Shown here: in pieces, positions 15,618 to 23,621 of the stretch
Layout: the number at the start of each line of letters is the position of its first letter
Position numbering within the stretch: position 1 is the first letter of the stretch
Virus record (IMG/VR): IMGVR_UViG_3300044630_002419
Coordinates: 1 to 40,711 of that record
From: a virus
DNA length: 40,711 bases
Strand: one strand, 5' to 3'
The notes under the pieces: generated by a model
Told to the model about the DNA's origin: nothing
What the model saw: only the letters and a program-made list of their open reading frames with translations
The model's database searches: none
Position numbers and translations under genes: made by a program

Positions 15618-16348
15618 TACTTCGCCTGTCCTAGAGAAATAGACACGGTGTAGAGATCAGCGCGAACACCGCCAACGATCTGGGCTTCGGCTGTAGCGCT
15701 GGGAGCGCCAAGGGGGAACCATGTGCCTGCTGCAGGTGTAGAGGAAATGATGGACTCGTACCAGCTTTGGATGGCGGCCCAGCCAGCAGCGTTGGTATCA
15801 CCCTCGATCTGCCGCACCCGAGTAGCGCTCAAAGGCCCTGTGATGTAGGTGGCGCCGCTTGCCGTCAACGCCAAGGAGGGCGTGTCTTGATAGGTTTCCG
15901 CCGGCTTGAGCAATTGCAGAGTGGTGCTGCCGAGGGTGTAGGTGCCGAAGTAGAAGCAGGCCGCCCCGAGCAGCTGATCCTTACGCAGGACGGCTAGGGC
16001 TTCGGCGGCATGAACCAGCGTCACGGACGCCTGGATGTAGGCCCCGATCTGCTCACCGCTGGGTGGCTCAGAGAACCAGCAGCTGATGCCGCTCCAGCTG
16101 ACGCCATTAGCACTGCCCGTGAACGAGACGGTGGTGCCAACGCTGTTACTGGTCAGGGTGTCGGGGTCTTGGATACGGGCTGCTTGCCAGGTGTCATAAA
16201 CACTGAGCAGAGATTGCCACTGAGCTGTGGTCAAAAGGCCACTGATCCGCCAAGTGCGTGCTGTCAGCCCTTGTCGAGCATCACCCTCGTAACCCAACGG
16301 CTGTGCCGTCAGAAGAGAGCAGGTAAAAGCGCCGATAGAGAAAGTCAT
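15617..16348 (-). CDS. Distal tail-like protein
   Basis: A 243-residue beta-rich protein (MTFSIGAFTCSLLTAQPLGY, LLTTAQWQSLLSVYDTWQ). Its order, directly after the tape measure and before the large hub protein, matches the distal tail protein of siphophages. The pattern of two similar halves (TAQWQSL...YDTW and NAAGWAAIQSWYES) hints at an internal duplication. It overlaps the tape measure stop (ATGA). Confidence 0.55.
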   Translation of the reverse strand: MTFSIGAFTCSLLTAQPLGYEGDARQGLTARTWRISGLLTTAQWQSLLSVYDTWQAARIQDPDTLTSNSVGTTVSFTGSANGVSWSGISCWFSEPPSGEQIGAYIQASVTLVHAAEALAVLRKDQLLGAACFYFGTYTLGSTTLQLLKPAETYQDTPSLALTASGATYITGPLSATRVRQIEGDTNAAGWAAIQSWYESIISSTPAAGTWFPLGAPSATAEAQIVGGVRADLYTVSISLGQAK

Positions 16349-18375
16349 AGCCTTGAGTTGACAGTTTCGACAACATCACCGGACGCAGTGCCTCCGGGAA
16401 CCTGCACGACCACATTCCAATCTTTTTCTACAAGGGCCTGCTGCGCTTTTGTATTTTCAAGCAAGGCCTTGCCTAGCTCTTGCTCGGAATTGGCAAAGTT
16501 TTCTGCAAAGCCAGCCAAAGCAAACAGCTTGTCAGGCGTGGAGATGTCAATACCCTCGCGAATGACGCCTCGATCTACTAAAGGCTGCACTGAGGCACGT
16601 GCTCTTGCAATTTGCTCTTGCTGAAGACCCTTGGTCAAGAAATCAAATCCCCCGCGCAAGACGCCTTGCATATTCTTTTGCGCGTCCTTAAGTGCATCTG
16701 CCGCGGTTTGTGCGTTTTTGACCAGGCCGGCGCCCGCCTCGGCATAGGCCAAGACCACCTCAGCATTAGCCTGGTTCTGCTTGATTAGGAGGTCGTCAAC
16801 TGTTTCACTGCTGCGGGTGCCATTCTTGCCATCACCACCAGGCTTGGCCAGTTCACGCTCCAGCGCCAGCTCAGCCTCTTTGGCTTGACGTATCTTGTCT
16901 TCTATTGCCAGTTGACTTTGCAGCACTTGCAGAGCTGTGCCTTCAAGGGTTGCCAGCTCCTTGGCTGCAAAGATCCGACTTTCAATCCCTTCAAGCTGCA
17001 GGTCGGCGGTTTGCTGCTTGAACAACCCATCAAGAACCTTGCCGGCTGACTGATCAACGCCAGCGGCCAGCTTGTTAGTGAGATCACCGGCCAAGGCCGT
17101 AACCTTCTGCTCTTCAACCTGAAGGTTGACGGGCACCTCAATGGGCTTGGCATTGACAGCGCTGCCGATGTCTTTTAGCCCAGCATCTACCTGTGAGCGA
17201 GCCTCGCCGGAGAGGATGCCGCCAAAGCGGGCCGGGGCGGTGATGATCTTGACCAAGCCGCTAGCGGTCAACGCGGCCTGCCGCAAGCGCAGCTCCAGCT
17301 GGACGATGGAATCAATCAGCCCTTGCGGATTTGCCTCTAGCCCTTCATTGATGCTGCCGATGCCCTCAATGATCGGGGTGATGGCCGTGTTCAGGAGCGA
17401 TTCAAACGCCAGCGCCAGGGCTTCCACCACCCGTGGGTTCTTCTCCAGCAGCTCCGCAAAGCGCTGGGCCTCTTTGGTGAGCGGGCTGAAAAATTGCGTG
17501 ATGCTTTCTAGGGAGGGGAACAGACGATCAAAGGCCTGGTTGATCACGTCAAAGGCCGCCGACAGGGCCGGTGTGATGGATTGGGCAAAGCCCAGGAACA
17601 CCTGCTGCACGTTGTCGCCGATGTTGGCGAACTTGACGCTGACCGACTGACCCGCACCTTCCAAGGCGGCCATGCTGCCGGTGGCCAGCACGATGGCCTG
17701 GTTCACGTCGTTGATGCTGATCTTGCCCTTGCTCATCGCATCCTGCAGGGCTTGACCTGACAGGCCGGTGACCTTGGCCAGCTGGCTGTTGAGGTCGATC
17801 CCTGCCTCAAGGAACTGCAGGTTTTCCTCCCCCTGCAGCCGGCCCTTGGCAAACACTTGGGCGTAGATCAGACCTACACGGTCCAGGCTCTGGCCGGACT
17901 GGGCCGCCAAGGCGCCAATGCGGTTGATAGTGCCACCGAGGTTCTCGGCCTCCACGCCCACGGCAAGGAAACGCTGAGCGGCGCCAAGCAGCTCGTCGTT
18001 CTTGAACGGGGTGGCCTTGGACAGGGTGAAGAGTTCCTGCCGCAAGGCGGCGGCAGCCGAGGCAGATCCAGTGAGGCCGGTAAAGGCAGCGGTCAGCTTC
18101 TGGGCATCACCCGCCGCTTGCACCACCGCAAAGCCAATGGCCCCCACAGCCACGGCCACACCAGCAGCCGCCAGCGCACCAGAGGCCAGTCCACCCTTGA
18201 GCGCCCCTAGCTCAGCACCAACATCACCAAACAGGCCACCACCTTTGACCTGCAGGCTGCGGTTGATCTGGGTGCCGGTCTGCTCTGCCAGCCGCTTGGA
18301 TTGATCGAGCCCTGCCTTGTACTGCCGATCATCAACGGCAAGAGTGAGTACCGCTTGACCTAGCGCCTCCGCCAC
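16345..18375 (-). CDS. Tail tape measure protein
   Basis: A 676-residue, mostly helical protein. Residues about 90-230 match the tape-measure N-terminal domain: LRQELFTLSKATPFKNDELL, then QRFLAVGVEAENLGGTINRI and QVFAKGRLQGEENLQFLEAG. An Ala/Gly/Val-rich hydrophobic segment lies at about 52-72, and the C-terminal half has long coiled coils. Tape measures set tail length at roughly 0.15 nm per residue, suggesting a tail near 100 nm. It is divergently arranged with the inverted gene pair starting at 18423. Confidence 0.85.
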   Translation of the reverse strand: MAEALGQAVLTLAVDDRQYKAGLDQSKRLAEQTGTQINRSLQVKGGGLFGDVGAELGALKGGLASGALAAAGVAVAVGAIGFAVVQAAGDAQKLTAAFTGLTGSASAAAALRQELFTLSKATPFKNDELLGAAQRFLAVGVEAENLGGTINRIGALAAQSGQSLDRVGLIYAQVFAKGRLQGEENLQFLEAGIDLNSQLAKVTGLSGQALQDAMSKGKISINDVNQAIVLATGSMAALEGAGQSVSVKFANIGDNVQQVFLGFAQSITPALSAAFDVINQAFDRLFPSLESITQFFSPLTKEAQRFAELLEKNPRVVEALALAFESLLNTAITPIIEGIGSINEGLEANPQGLIDSIVQLELRLRQAALTASGLVKIITAPARFGGILSGEARSQVDAGLKDIGSAVNAKPIEVPVNLQVEEQKVTALAGDLTNKLAAGVDQSAGKVLDGLFKQQTADLQLEGIESRIFAAKELATLEGTALQVLQSQLAIEDKIRQAKEAELALERELAKPGGDGKNGTRSSETVDDLLIKQNQANAEVVLAYAEAGAGLVKNAQTAADALKDAQKNMQGVLRGGFDFLTKGLQQEQIARARASVQPLVDRGVIREGIDISTPDKLFALAGFAENFANSEQELGKALLENTKAQQALVEKDWNVVVQVPGGTASGDVVETVNSRL

Positions 18376-18422
18376 TCCTGCAACCCATGTCGTCCACTAA
18401 GTTGCCGGTGGGAAACTAGGGA
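18376..18422. promoter_or_regulatory. Divergent intergenic region with two back-to-back start-associated elements
   Basis: On the minus strand GGCAACTTAG (18397-18406) lies 21 bases before the tape measure ATG; on the plus strand GGAAACTAGGG (18411-18421) lies directly before the ATG at 18423. The two copies point away from each other within 25 bases, the arrangement expected of directional start or promoter elements. Confidence 0.5.
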
Positions 18423-18818
18423 ATGACAAGCGCCCTTGCTGCCCTCGCCAACGCCACCGCAGTCTTCAGCCTGCCGACCGTTGGCACCTACACCGATCCC
18501 GTGACAGGCAACGTGGTGCCTGCCAGCGAGACGGTCACCGTCAACCTGTACCTGCGCCAAGGCACCAACCGCAGCAGCGATCTGCCGGGTGTGGATGCGG
18601 AGGTGGAGGTGTTTGAGGGGTACGCGATCAACCCGCAGGCCTTGGACGCCCGCATTAAGCCAGGGGTGACCGGCACCTTGAACTTTGCCGGCCAGGCCAG
18701 CGTGCCCTTTGAAGTGCTCCAGGGGCGTTACCCCTACGGCAGCACCGGCCTGCTCGGCAGCACCATCCAGTCCGTCCTCGGCGACAAGATCCGCTTGGCC
18801 CGCTACACCCAGCTCTGA
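18423..18818 (+). CDS. Hypothetical tail/connector protein in inverted gene pair
   Basis: A 131-residue protein with a beta-rich core (NVVPASETVTVNLYLRQGTN, VPFEVLQGRYPYGSTGLLG) of the kind seen in head-tail or tail completion proteins. It lies on the strand opposite to all other structural genes here. The stop overlaps the next start (TGATG). The start is supported by AGGGA just before the ATG, although the spacing is short. Confidence 0.6.
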   Translation: MTSALAALANATAVFSLPTVGTYTDPVTGNVVPASETVTVNLYLRQGTNRSSDLPGVDAEVEVFEGYAINPQALDARIKPGVTGTLNFAGQASVPFEVLQGRYPYGSTGLLGSTIQSVLGDKIRLARYTQL

Positions 18819-19246
18819 TGGCCGTCCAGGTCCGCTCCACCTTCAAGCTCACCGGCTGGAATGCCAACCAACTCAAGCTGCGGGTGCCGGTGATCCTGAC
18901 CGGCTACGGCAAGGTCATCGATCAGCAGCTCAAAGAAGAGATCCAGCTGGTGCAGTTCCCCTGGCCGCGCAAGACGTACCGCAAGAACGGGACCATTGAA
19001 ACCTCGCCACGGGACATCGTGGACACCGGCCGGTTCCTGCGCTCTCAGCGGCGGGATCGCCCCAGTGCCACTGAGCTGCGCTTCACTTGGGACACGCCCT
19101 ACTCAGCGTTGATCCTCACGGGCTACACCACCTCACGGGGCACGGTGGTACCGGGCCGCAACTGGATCAAGCCCGCGTTGGACAACCAACCGATGGAGCG
19201 CTTCTTTGCAGCGGAGTGGGCCAAGCTGTCAGGCAACAACCTCTAG
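18818..19246 (+). CDS. Tail completion / HK97 gp10-like protein
   Basis: A 142-residue protein with the helix-strand pattern and motifs of small tail completion or neck proteins: FPWPRKTYRKNG, DTGRFLRSQRRDR, FTWDTPYSALILTGYTT and PGRNWIKPALDN. These resemble the DTGxLxxS and RPFLxPAL features of the HK97 gp10 family, which joins tails to heads. It is coupled to the upstream gene and ends just before a terminator hairpin. Confidence 0.6.
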   Translation: MAVQVRSTFKLTGWNANQLKLRVPVILTGYGKVIDQQLKEEIQLVQFPWPRKTYRKNGTIETSPRDIVDTGRFLRSQRRDRPSATELRFTWDTPYSALILTGYTTSRGTVVPGRNWIKPALDNQPMERFFAAEWAKLSGNNL

Positions 19247-19251
19247 GCATG

Positions 19252-19280
19252 AAAAAGCGGCGGGTCCGCAAACCCACCGC
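19252..19280 (-). terminator. Intrinsic terminator between convergent tail genes
   Basis: Bases 19257-19265 and 19272-19280 pair into a nine-base stem with one mismatch and a six-base loop. On the minus strand the stem is followed by five T (19256-19252). It lies just past the 3' ends of both convergent genes and would mainly stop leftward transcription after the tail tube gene. Confidence 0.65.
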
Positions 19281-19306
19281 CTTGAGCCTCTCCGCTCTAG
19301 TTAGCC

Positions 19307-19786
19307 TCAGGCATTCGTCTCAGCAGTCCAGGCATAGGCGCCGTAACCCGTCAGGGTGAAGCTCACCTGGCTGACGTTGCCGGCCTGGATGTCCTCTGAG
19401 AAGTCGGTCACGAAGGCCACGCCGGCGTGCTTCTCGGGGTTGCCGGTGGCACTCATCTCAGGAGACTCGCGGTACCACTCCACGGTCACGCCGCTGGCGG
19501 CATCCAGAGATGCTTGTTTCAAAACAAGGTACCCGGGGTCTACAAGCGAAAGATTCATCTTGGCCGGAATGCGGTAGCTCTGCCCCGTCACCAGGCTGGC
19601 CTTGAAACCCTGGGTGGAGCCGTAGTCGAGCACGTCCGTGGTGTCAGACGAGCCCTGGATGCCGGCGTTGGTGAGGCTGAGAACCTCGGTCATGCCGGTG
19701 CTGGTTGTCGGCACGGTGGAGGCGGTGGTGCCAGCCTTCACGTAGAAGCGATAGCCCAGCGCCGCAAAGAAGGCACCTGTAGCCAT
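19307..19786 (-). CDS. Major tail tube protein
   Basis: A 159-residue protein with the order and features of siphophage tail tube subunits: MATGAFFAALGYRFYVKAGT at the start, GSSDTTDVLDYGSTQGFKAS in the middle and VSFTLTGYGAYAWTAETNA at the end, a typical C-terminal beta strand. It lies between the connector region and the tape measure, where tail tube genes are found, and is followed by a terminator, which could allow high separate expression. Confidence 0.7.
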   Translation of the reverse strand: MATGAFFAALGYRFYVKAGTTASTVPTTSTGMTEVLSLTNAGIQGSSDTTDVLDYGSTQGFKASLVTGQSYRIPAKMNLSLVDPGYLVLKQASLDAASGVTVEWYRESPEMSATGNPEKHAGVAFVTDFSEDIQAGNVSQVSFTLTGYGAYAWTAETNA

Positions 19787-19810
19787 GGTCAGTTCCTTTG
19801 GCGTGTGCTT

Positions 19811-19819
19811 TAAGTTGCC
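19811..19819 (-). promoter_or_regulatory. Start-associated element before tail tube gene
   Basis: Minus-strand GGCAACTTA followed by AAGC, 24 bases before the ATG at 19786 and two bases after the stop of the sigma-like gene. Confidence 0.5.
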
Positions 19820-19821
19820 GT

Positions 19822-20400
19822 TTAGGCCGCCAGCCGCTCCTCTTCAGCCTCCAGCACTTCCCACGGGGTCGCATACGGCGACACGTGCAGATCAAAGCCT
19901 TTGACATCGTGCGCCACACCGGATGTGGCCACCAGCGCATCCTTCAGGTCCGTCTTGCTGCAGCCCAGCTCTTGGCATACCGCTGCAGTGCTCCAGCCCA
20001 GATCCAAGAGCTTGCGGGCCTGATTGCCCAGCAACCGCACCTGATGCGGGGCCTTGATGCTCCAGTTGTTGCTGCGCAGGTAGTGCAGCACCTCCCCTTG
20101 GGCATACGGCCAGAAGATGGTGCTTAGCTTCCCCCGCTCGGGATCCCAGGCCCTGCAGGCCCGCAGGAAGCCGATGTCCACGCAGGAATCAATATCCTCC
20201 ACGGCCATGCAGTGCCGGTACTTACTGGCCAGCTTGTTGCAGAAGAACTTGATCAGGCCGATGTTGTCCACATACATCTGGCCAAAGCGCCGCTGCTCTT
20301 CACGGCTGAGCGGTTGGGCCAAACGATCCCCACTGCGCTTCTTGGGTTCAGGGCCTGTCGCTACCCCGAACAGCTCAAGTTGATCAGTGAGTAGTGCCAT
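19822..20400 (-). CDS. Small sigma-70-like factor in the structural operon
   Basis: The likely start is ATG 20400, giving 192 residues; a longer frame runs back into the upstream gene. Residues about 41-122 resemble sigma region 2: RRFGQMYVDNIGLIKFFCNK, VEDIDSCVDIGFLRACRAWD, then STIFWPYAQGEVLHYLR and SIKAPHQVR at the -10-contacting position. Residues 134-156 form a helix-turn-helix (GWSTAAVCQELGCSKTDL), but canonical regions 3 and 4 are missing. Size and domain content are like T4 gp55, the late sigma factor. It may bring host RNA polymerase to late phage start elements; this is an inference. Confidence 0.75.
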   Translation of the reverse strand: MALLTDQLELFGVATGPEPKKRSGDRLAQPLSREEQRRFGQMYVDNIGLIKFFCNKLASKYRHCMAVEDIDSCVDIGFLRACRAWDPERGKLSTIFWPYAQGEVLHYLRSNNWSIKAPHQVRLLGNQARKLLDLGWSTAAVCQELGCSKTDLKDALVATSGVAHDVKGFDLHVSPYATPWEVLEAEEERLAA

Positions 20401-20408
20401 TGTGTATT

Positions 20409-20966
20409 TTAACTTCGCTGCACCCGAAGCATTCCGTAAGCGGAAGCTGCGGTGGATAGGCACAAACAACCGAGCACCTGCGAGAGGTGCGGCACCACGT
20501 TGAGAGCGTTTTTGCTCTCGGCCTGCTGGGTGCTGTTGAACTCCACGCTGATCACATCGACGCTGGCCCGCTTGAGGTTGGCGTTCGGGATGCCAGGGAT
20601 CAGCTCAGCGCTACCGCTGCCGGCGCCAGCCAGGGCGGTGCTGTCCGCCAGCAGAGCCTCAGCCAGATCAAAGGTGGCCTGCTTGATCGGCTGCGGGATC
20701 TCGCTGCTGGTGAAGATCCAGTCTCCGCATTCCGCCTCACTGCGGGGCCAGAGCAGGCTTTGCGTGCTGGAGGCCTTGGTGCCGACGTAGGCCAACTCAT
20801 CGAGATAGCGGGTGGCCATGATCAAGGCCCGGCCCTTGTTATCCGTTGAGGCCGATGCCCAGCTCAGGGTGCCGAGGTACAGGTTGGCCAGATCGTCTGC
20901 AGCTGCCACCGACAGGTAGCTGTTGGCATTGCTGGCGCCAGCGGTAGCAACAACGGTGACGGGCAT
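20409..20966 (-). CDS. Head-tail connector (DnaT-like/gp6-type) protein
   Basis: A 185-residue protein whose start (ASNANSYLSVAAADDLANLY) and middle (RALIMATRYLDELAYVGTKA, LLWPRSEAECGDW, PQPIKQATFDLAEALL) match the family often annotated as putative DnaT-like phage proteins, which are head-tail connectors in structure. It follows the MuF-like gene and precedes the sigma-like gene by eight bases. Confidence 0.7.
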   Translation of the reverse strand: MPVTVVATAGASNANSYLSVAAADDLANLYLGTLSWASASTDNKGRALIMATRYLDELAYVGTKASSTQSLLWPRSEAECGDWIFTSSEIPQPIKQATFDLAEALLADSTALAGAGSGSAELIPGIPNANLKRASVDVISVEFNSTQQAESKNALNVVPHLSQVLGCLCLSTAASAYGMLRVQRS

Positions 20967-20985
20967 GGCAAGGCACTCTTGCCCT

Positions 20986-20994
20986 TAAGTTGCC
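20986..20994 (-). promoter_or_regulatory. Start-associated element before connector gene
   Basis: Minus-strand GGCAACTTA followed by AGGGC, 19 bases before the ATG at 20966 and three bases after the stop of the MuF-like gene. Confidence 0.5.
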
Positions 20995-20997
20995 GGC

Positions 20998-22011
20998 CTA
21001 GGTCTTGGGTGCTTGCCAGAGCTTGACGGCCTTATCGAAGCCGATCTCACCGTCTACGAGGCGCTGGCCGAGCTTCTTGCCAAAGATGGATTGGGCTGTG
21101 GCGGGGTTATCCACCACCCAGCGCTTGGCGGCCACCTTGAAGTCCAGGGCTTCCTGGTCGCCGTCACCATCGGCGGGGCGCTTGGGAGCCACGGATCGCC
21201 CTGAGGGATCGGTCATGTCCTCGTTGCGCCACTTCCAAGGCACGAGGTAACAGCGGCAATTCGGGTGGGGTGACACCTTGCGGTAGTCGGCAGGAAACCG
21301 CTTGCCGTCCAACTTCAGGCAGATGGGGCAGACCGCCGAATCCAACGTGGCCGTCCAGACCAGACCATCGGCGCCCAGCCAGTCGGGGTCGGCCTCGAAC
21401 TCATAGATGGCCTGCTGGGCAGCATTGCCCACTTCATGCACGCCGGTGCGGATGATCGCCTCGACGTTGTTGGCCGTGGTGCGCACCACCGCATCCTCAT
21501 AGGTGGCAAACACCTCGCCGCCCAGATCCGACAGGCCGAGGCGAATGAAGCGCTCCACCCGGTCCGCCACCGTGGCCGGCAGCGTCTGCGTCAGCTGCGT
21601 GCTCAGGGTCTTACCGCCCACCACAGCCGCGTTCACGATGCCCTGCACCTGGGCCGCATTGGCCGTCAAGCCCACAGGGGCGCTCAGGTCGCCACCGGCC
21701 ATGGTGACCATGCGCCGCGCAAACTTCAGCTGCTGTTCCACAAACGGGGCCAGCGCTTCCTGCATGGCGGCCAGCTGGGGGACACCAAAGCTGTCCTGCA
21801 CGCTCTTGGCTACCGCTGCGGTGATGGACTGAATGGTGCGCTCTCGGTTGGGGCCAACGGCCAACACACCGGACTGCCCCACCACCCGCTCGACTGCGGC
21901 CAGCGTGGTGCGGAGATCGCGCAGGGCTTGACGGATCAGGCGGTCTTCCAGCTGCTTTTCCTTGAGGGCATTGCGCAGGAATGCCTCAATCTGCTGCGAG
22001 AGATCAGCCAC
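20998..22011 (-). CDS. MuF-like minor head protein
   Basis: A 337-residue protein with a GTG start at 22011. The N-terminal half is helical; residues about 200-265 match the Mu gpF/SPP1 gp7 domain: VRTTANNVEAIIRTGVHEVG, WTATLDSAVCPICLKLDGK and SPHPNCRCYLVPW, with CPIC and CRC as likely metal ligands. These proteins sit near the portal and assist head assembly or DNA delivery. Here the gene lies after the capsid instead of next to the portal. It overlaps the small upstream gene by eight bases. Confidence 0.8.
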   Translation of the reverse strand: MADLSQQIEAFLRNALKEKQLEDRLIRQALRDLRTTLAAVERVVGQSGVLAVGPNRERTIQSITAAVAKSVQDSFGVPQLAAMQEALAPFVEQQLKFARRMVTMAGGDLSAPVGLTANAAQVQGIVNAAVVGGKTLSTQLTQTLPATVADRVERFIRLGLSDLGGEVFATYEDAVVRTTANNVEAIIRTGVHEVGNAAQQAIYEFEADPDWLGADGLVWTATLDSAVCPICLKLDGKRFPADYRKVSPHPNCRCYLVPWKWRNEDMTDPSGRSVAPKRPADGDGDQEALDFKVAAKRWVVDNPATAQSIFGKKLGQRLVDGEIGFDKAVKLWQAPKT

Positions 22012-22141
22012 GGCCCTGGCCTCGGCTCAGCTTGCGGCCAGGCTTCGGGCGGCTGTGCTGACCTTGACCCTGGCGGGTGCGCTTGGGGGGTGATTGCTTG
22101 AAAAGGCGGGTGCCAAGACCCGCCTTGGCCTTAACAGCCAT
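22004..22141 (-). CDS. Small basic phage peptide, 45 aa
   Basis: The ATG at 22141 overlaps the preceding stop (ATGA). The product begins MAVKAKAGLGTRLFKQSPPK and continues RTRQGQGQHS to a basic RGQGRG end. I recall peptides of this form as common in cyanophages; no function is known to me. A strong terminator-like hairpin lies inside its coding sequence. Confidence 0.65.
   Translation of the reverse strand: MAVKAKAGLGTRLFKQSPPKRTRQGQGQHSRPKPGRKLSRGQGRG
22101..22126 (-). terminator. Terminator-like hairpin inside the 45-aa gene
   Basis: Bases 22103-22111 and 22118-22126 form a perfect nine-base stem (AAGGCGGGT/ACCCGCCTT) with a six-base loop. On the minus strand the hairpin is followed by a run of four T. 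It could terminate or attenuate leftward transcription after the capsid genes; the coding constraint of the gene it lies in is the alternative explanation. Confidence 0.45.
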
Positions 22142-22398
22142 CAGACCTTGTATGCCACGACCTTGCCACTGGTGAGTGTCACCGAGGTAAACACGCCATC
22201 AATGGAGCCACCAGCAGGCAAAGGAACAGCCGTGAAGCTGTTGCCACTGCCGTTTTCCACCGTGGCAGCACTGATCACCGAGGCTTCCAGGGCATAGAGC
22301 CGAAAGAAGCGGCCGGTGTGGGCCGTGGTGTCAGTGATCAGCTCAAACCCTGCACCTGAGGCGGTGCTGGCTTGCTCTGTTGCCGGGAAGACAGCCAT
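22141..22398 (-). CDS. Small capsid-associated protein, possible decoration protein
   Basis: An 85-residue protein with alternating small and hydrophobic residues (FELITDTTAHTGRFFRLYAL, SGNSFTAVPLPAGGSIDGVF), likely a compact beta barrel. Lying just downstream of the major capsid gene, it may be a head decoration protein. It is coupled to its neighbours by ATGA overlaps on both sides. Confidence 0.55.
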   Translation of the reverse strand: MAVFPATEQASTASGAGFELITDTTAHTGRFFRLYALEASVISAATVENGSGNSFTAVPLPAGGSIDGVFTSVTLTSGKVVAYKV

Positions 22399-22568
22399 CA
22401 GCCCTCAGCCTCCGCTGTGGGTAGGTTGCCGGTCTTCTTGCGGCCCTTTTTGGGATCAGGTGCAGACACGCTGCAGGCCTGTTGTTCTGGCTCCGTAGAA
22501 AGAGAGGCCGCCGCCGAAGCAGCAGCCTCTTCCTCACGACGGACCAGATTGAATCCGGTCAGTCCCAT
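22398..22568 (-). CDS. Small hypothetical protein after the capsid gene, 56 aa
   Basis: The ATG at 22568 lies nine bases after the capsid stop; the gene ends in an ATGA overlap. The product begins MGLTGFNLVRREEEAAASAA and is low in complexity, with a basic PKKGRKKTGN stretch. Small Ala/Lys/Glu-rich proteins of this kind are common beside capsid genes. A GGCAACCTA element lies inside it, 23 bases before the next start. Confidence 0.55.
   Translation of the reverse strand: MGLTGFNLVRREEEAAASAAASLSTEPEQQACSVSAPDPKKGRKKTGNLPTAEAEG
22422..22430 (-). promoter_or_regulatory. Start-associated element inside the 56-aa gene
   Basis: Minus-strand GGCAACCTA lies within the coding sequence yet 23 bases before the ATG at 22398, the usual spacing, so it may serve the 85-aa gene. 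It could also be chance codon use (Gly-Asn-Leu). Confidence 0.35.
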
Positions 22569-22577
22569 GGTTCAACC

Positions 22578-23621
22578 TCAGTCGAAGTTGGAGGTAACTG
22601 TGCCGCGCACGATGCCAATGTTCTTGGTTTCGTACACCTTGGCCCAGTTGGTGATGGTGGCCAGGGTGGCCTGGCTGGGGTTGGCACCACCGGCGGTCTG
22701 GTACTGCGAACCCATGGGGTGGTAGCAGTTGTGCCAGGACACGGCCATGTAGTCAGCCAGCGCCAGGATGTCGCGGTCCACTTCGGTCTTCAGACCCTGC
22801 TGCTCGCCAGAGGCGACAGCGCCGGGGGTGAAGAAGTAGGTGGCGTACTTCTTGGAAGAGCCAGCACCACTGGTTTGCACGTCATCGGAAACGATGACCC
22901 GCATACCCATGTAGAAGGGCACGCTGTCGTCAGCGGTGTAGGCCCCTGCAACGCTGCCGCCGAAGGCATCCTCTGCCGTGCCCAGAGCTGTGGCGCGAGC
23001 CTCAGCAGCGGTCACGTAGTCGATGGCGCGGCGCTCCACCAGGTCGTAGTAGACGGCCGAGTGGACGCAGATGGCGGAGAGCTTGTCACCCTGATCGCCC
23101 AGCAGCGCACGGGCCTTGGCCACGTGACGAGGGGTCAGCGGGGTTTCATTTGAGCCACCGGCATCAAAGGTGAGGTCGATGAAGGCGGCGCCGGTGTTGA
23201 CGGAACCGACAGGACCGAACACACCAGCCAGGGTGGCCAGGAAGTCCTTTTGCTGTTGGTGAGCGATGTAGGAGGCCACCTTGTTGCCGATGGCACCCAT
23301 TGGGTCATCACCAGCGGCGAGCTTGGCGAGTTCCCGAACGCCCCAGGCACGGCCGCGATGCAGGATCACACCACGCTGCTTGTCGGCAGTGATGTTGCCA
23401 GGGGTGAGGGAGCCAGAGTCGCTGAGCACTTCAGCGTCACCGGCCAGGTTTGCATCCCAGAAGGGGACGTTCACATAGTCACCGCCTTCAGCAGCATCGA
23501 GAGCCGCGAGGGGCTGGACGACACCGGAAGCGATGAAGGCATTACGCCGGGTGGTGGCTTCTTCGAGATAGGGGGTAAAAATCTCGGGGATGACCACATC
23601 GGACCGCACAGTGGCAGCCAT
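22578..23621 (-). CDS. Major capsid protein
   Basis: A 347-residue protein with the size and sequence style of one family of HK97-fold coat proteins: VVIPEIFTPYLEEATTRRNA, then SGSLTPGNITADKQRGVILH, RGRAWGVRELAKLAAGDDPM and PLTPRHVAKARALLGD. It follows a scaffold gene, as expected. The start has a strong Shine-Dalgarno (AAGGAG, six bases before the ATG), one of the best in the genome, matching a need for high expression. Confidence 0.85.
   Translation of the reverse strand: MAATVRSDVVIPEIFTPYLEEATTRRNAFIASGVVQPLAALDAAEGGDYVNVPFWDANLAGDAEVLSDSGSLTPGNITADKQRGVILHRGRAWGVRELAKLAAGDDPMGAIGNKVASYIAHQQQKDFLATLAGVFGPVGSVNTGAAFIDLTFDAGGSNETPLTPRHVAKARALLGDQGDKLSAICVHSAVYYDLVERRAIDYVTAAEARATALGTAEDAFGGSVAGAYTADDSVPFYMGMRVIVSDDVQTSGAGSSKKYATYFFTPGAVASGEQQGLKTEVDRDILALADYMAVSWHNCYHPMGSQYQTAGGANPSQATLATITNWAKVYETKNIGIVRGTVTSNFD

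Noticed and set aside
22482-23153. 223-residue plus-strand frame opposite the major capsid gene
   Set aside because: Valine/Gly/His-rich shadow; the minus-strand capsid gene is certain and has a strong ribosome binding site.
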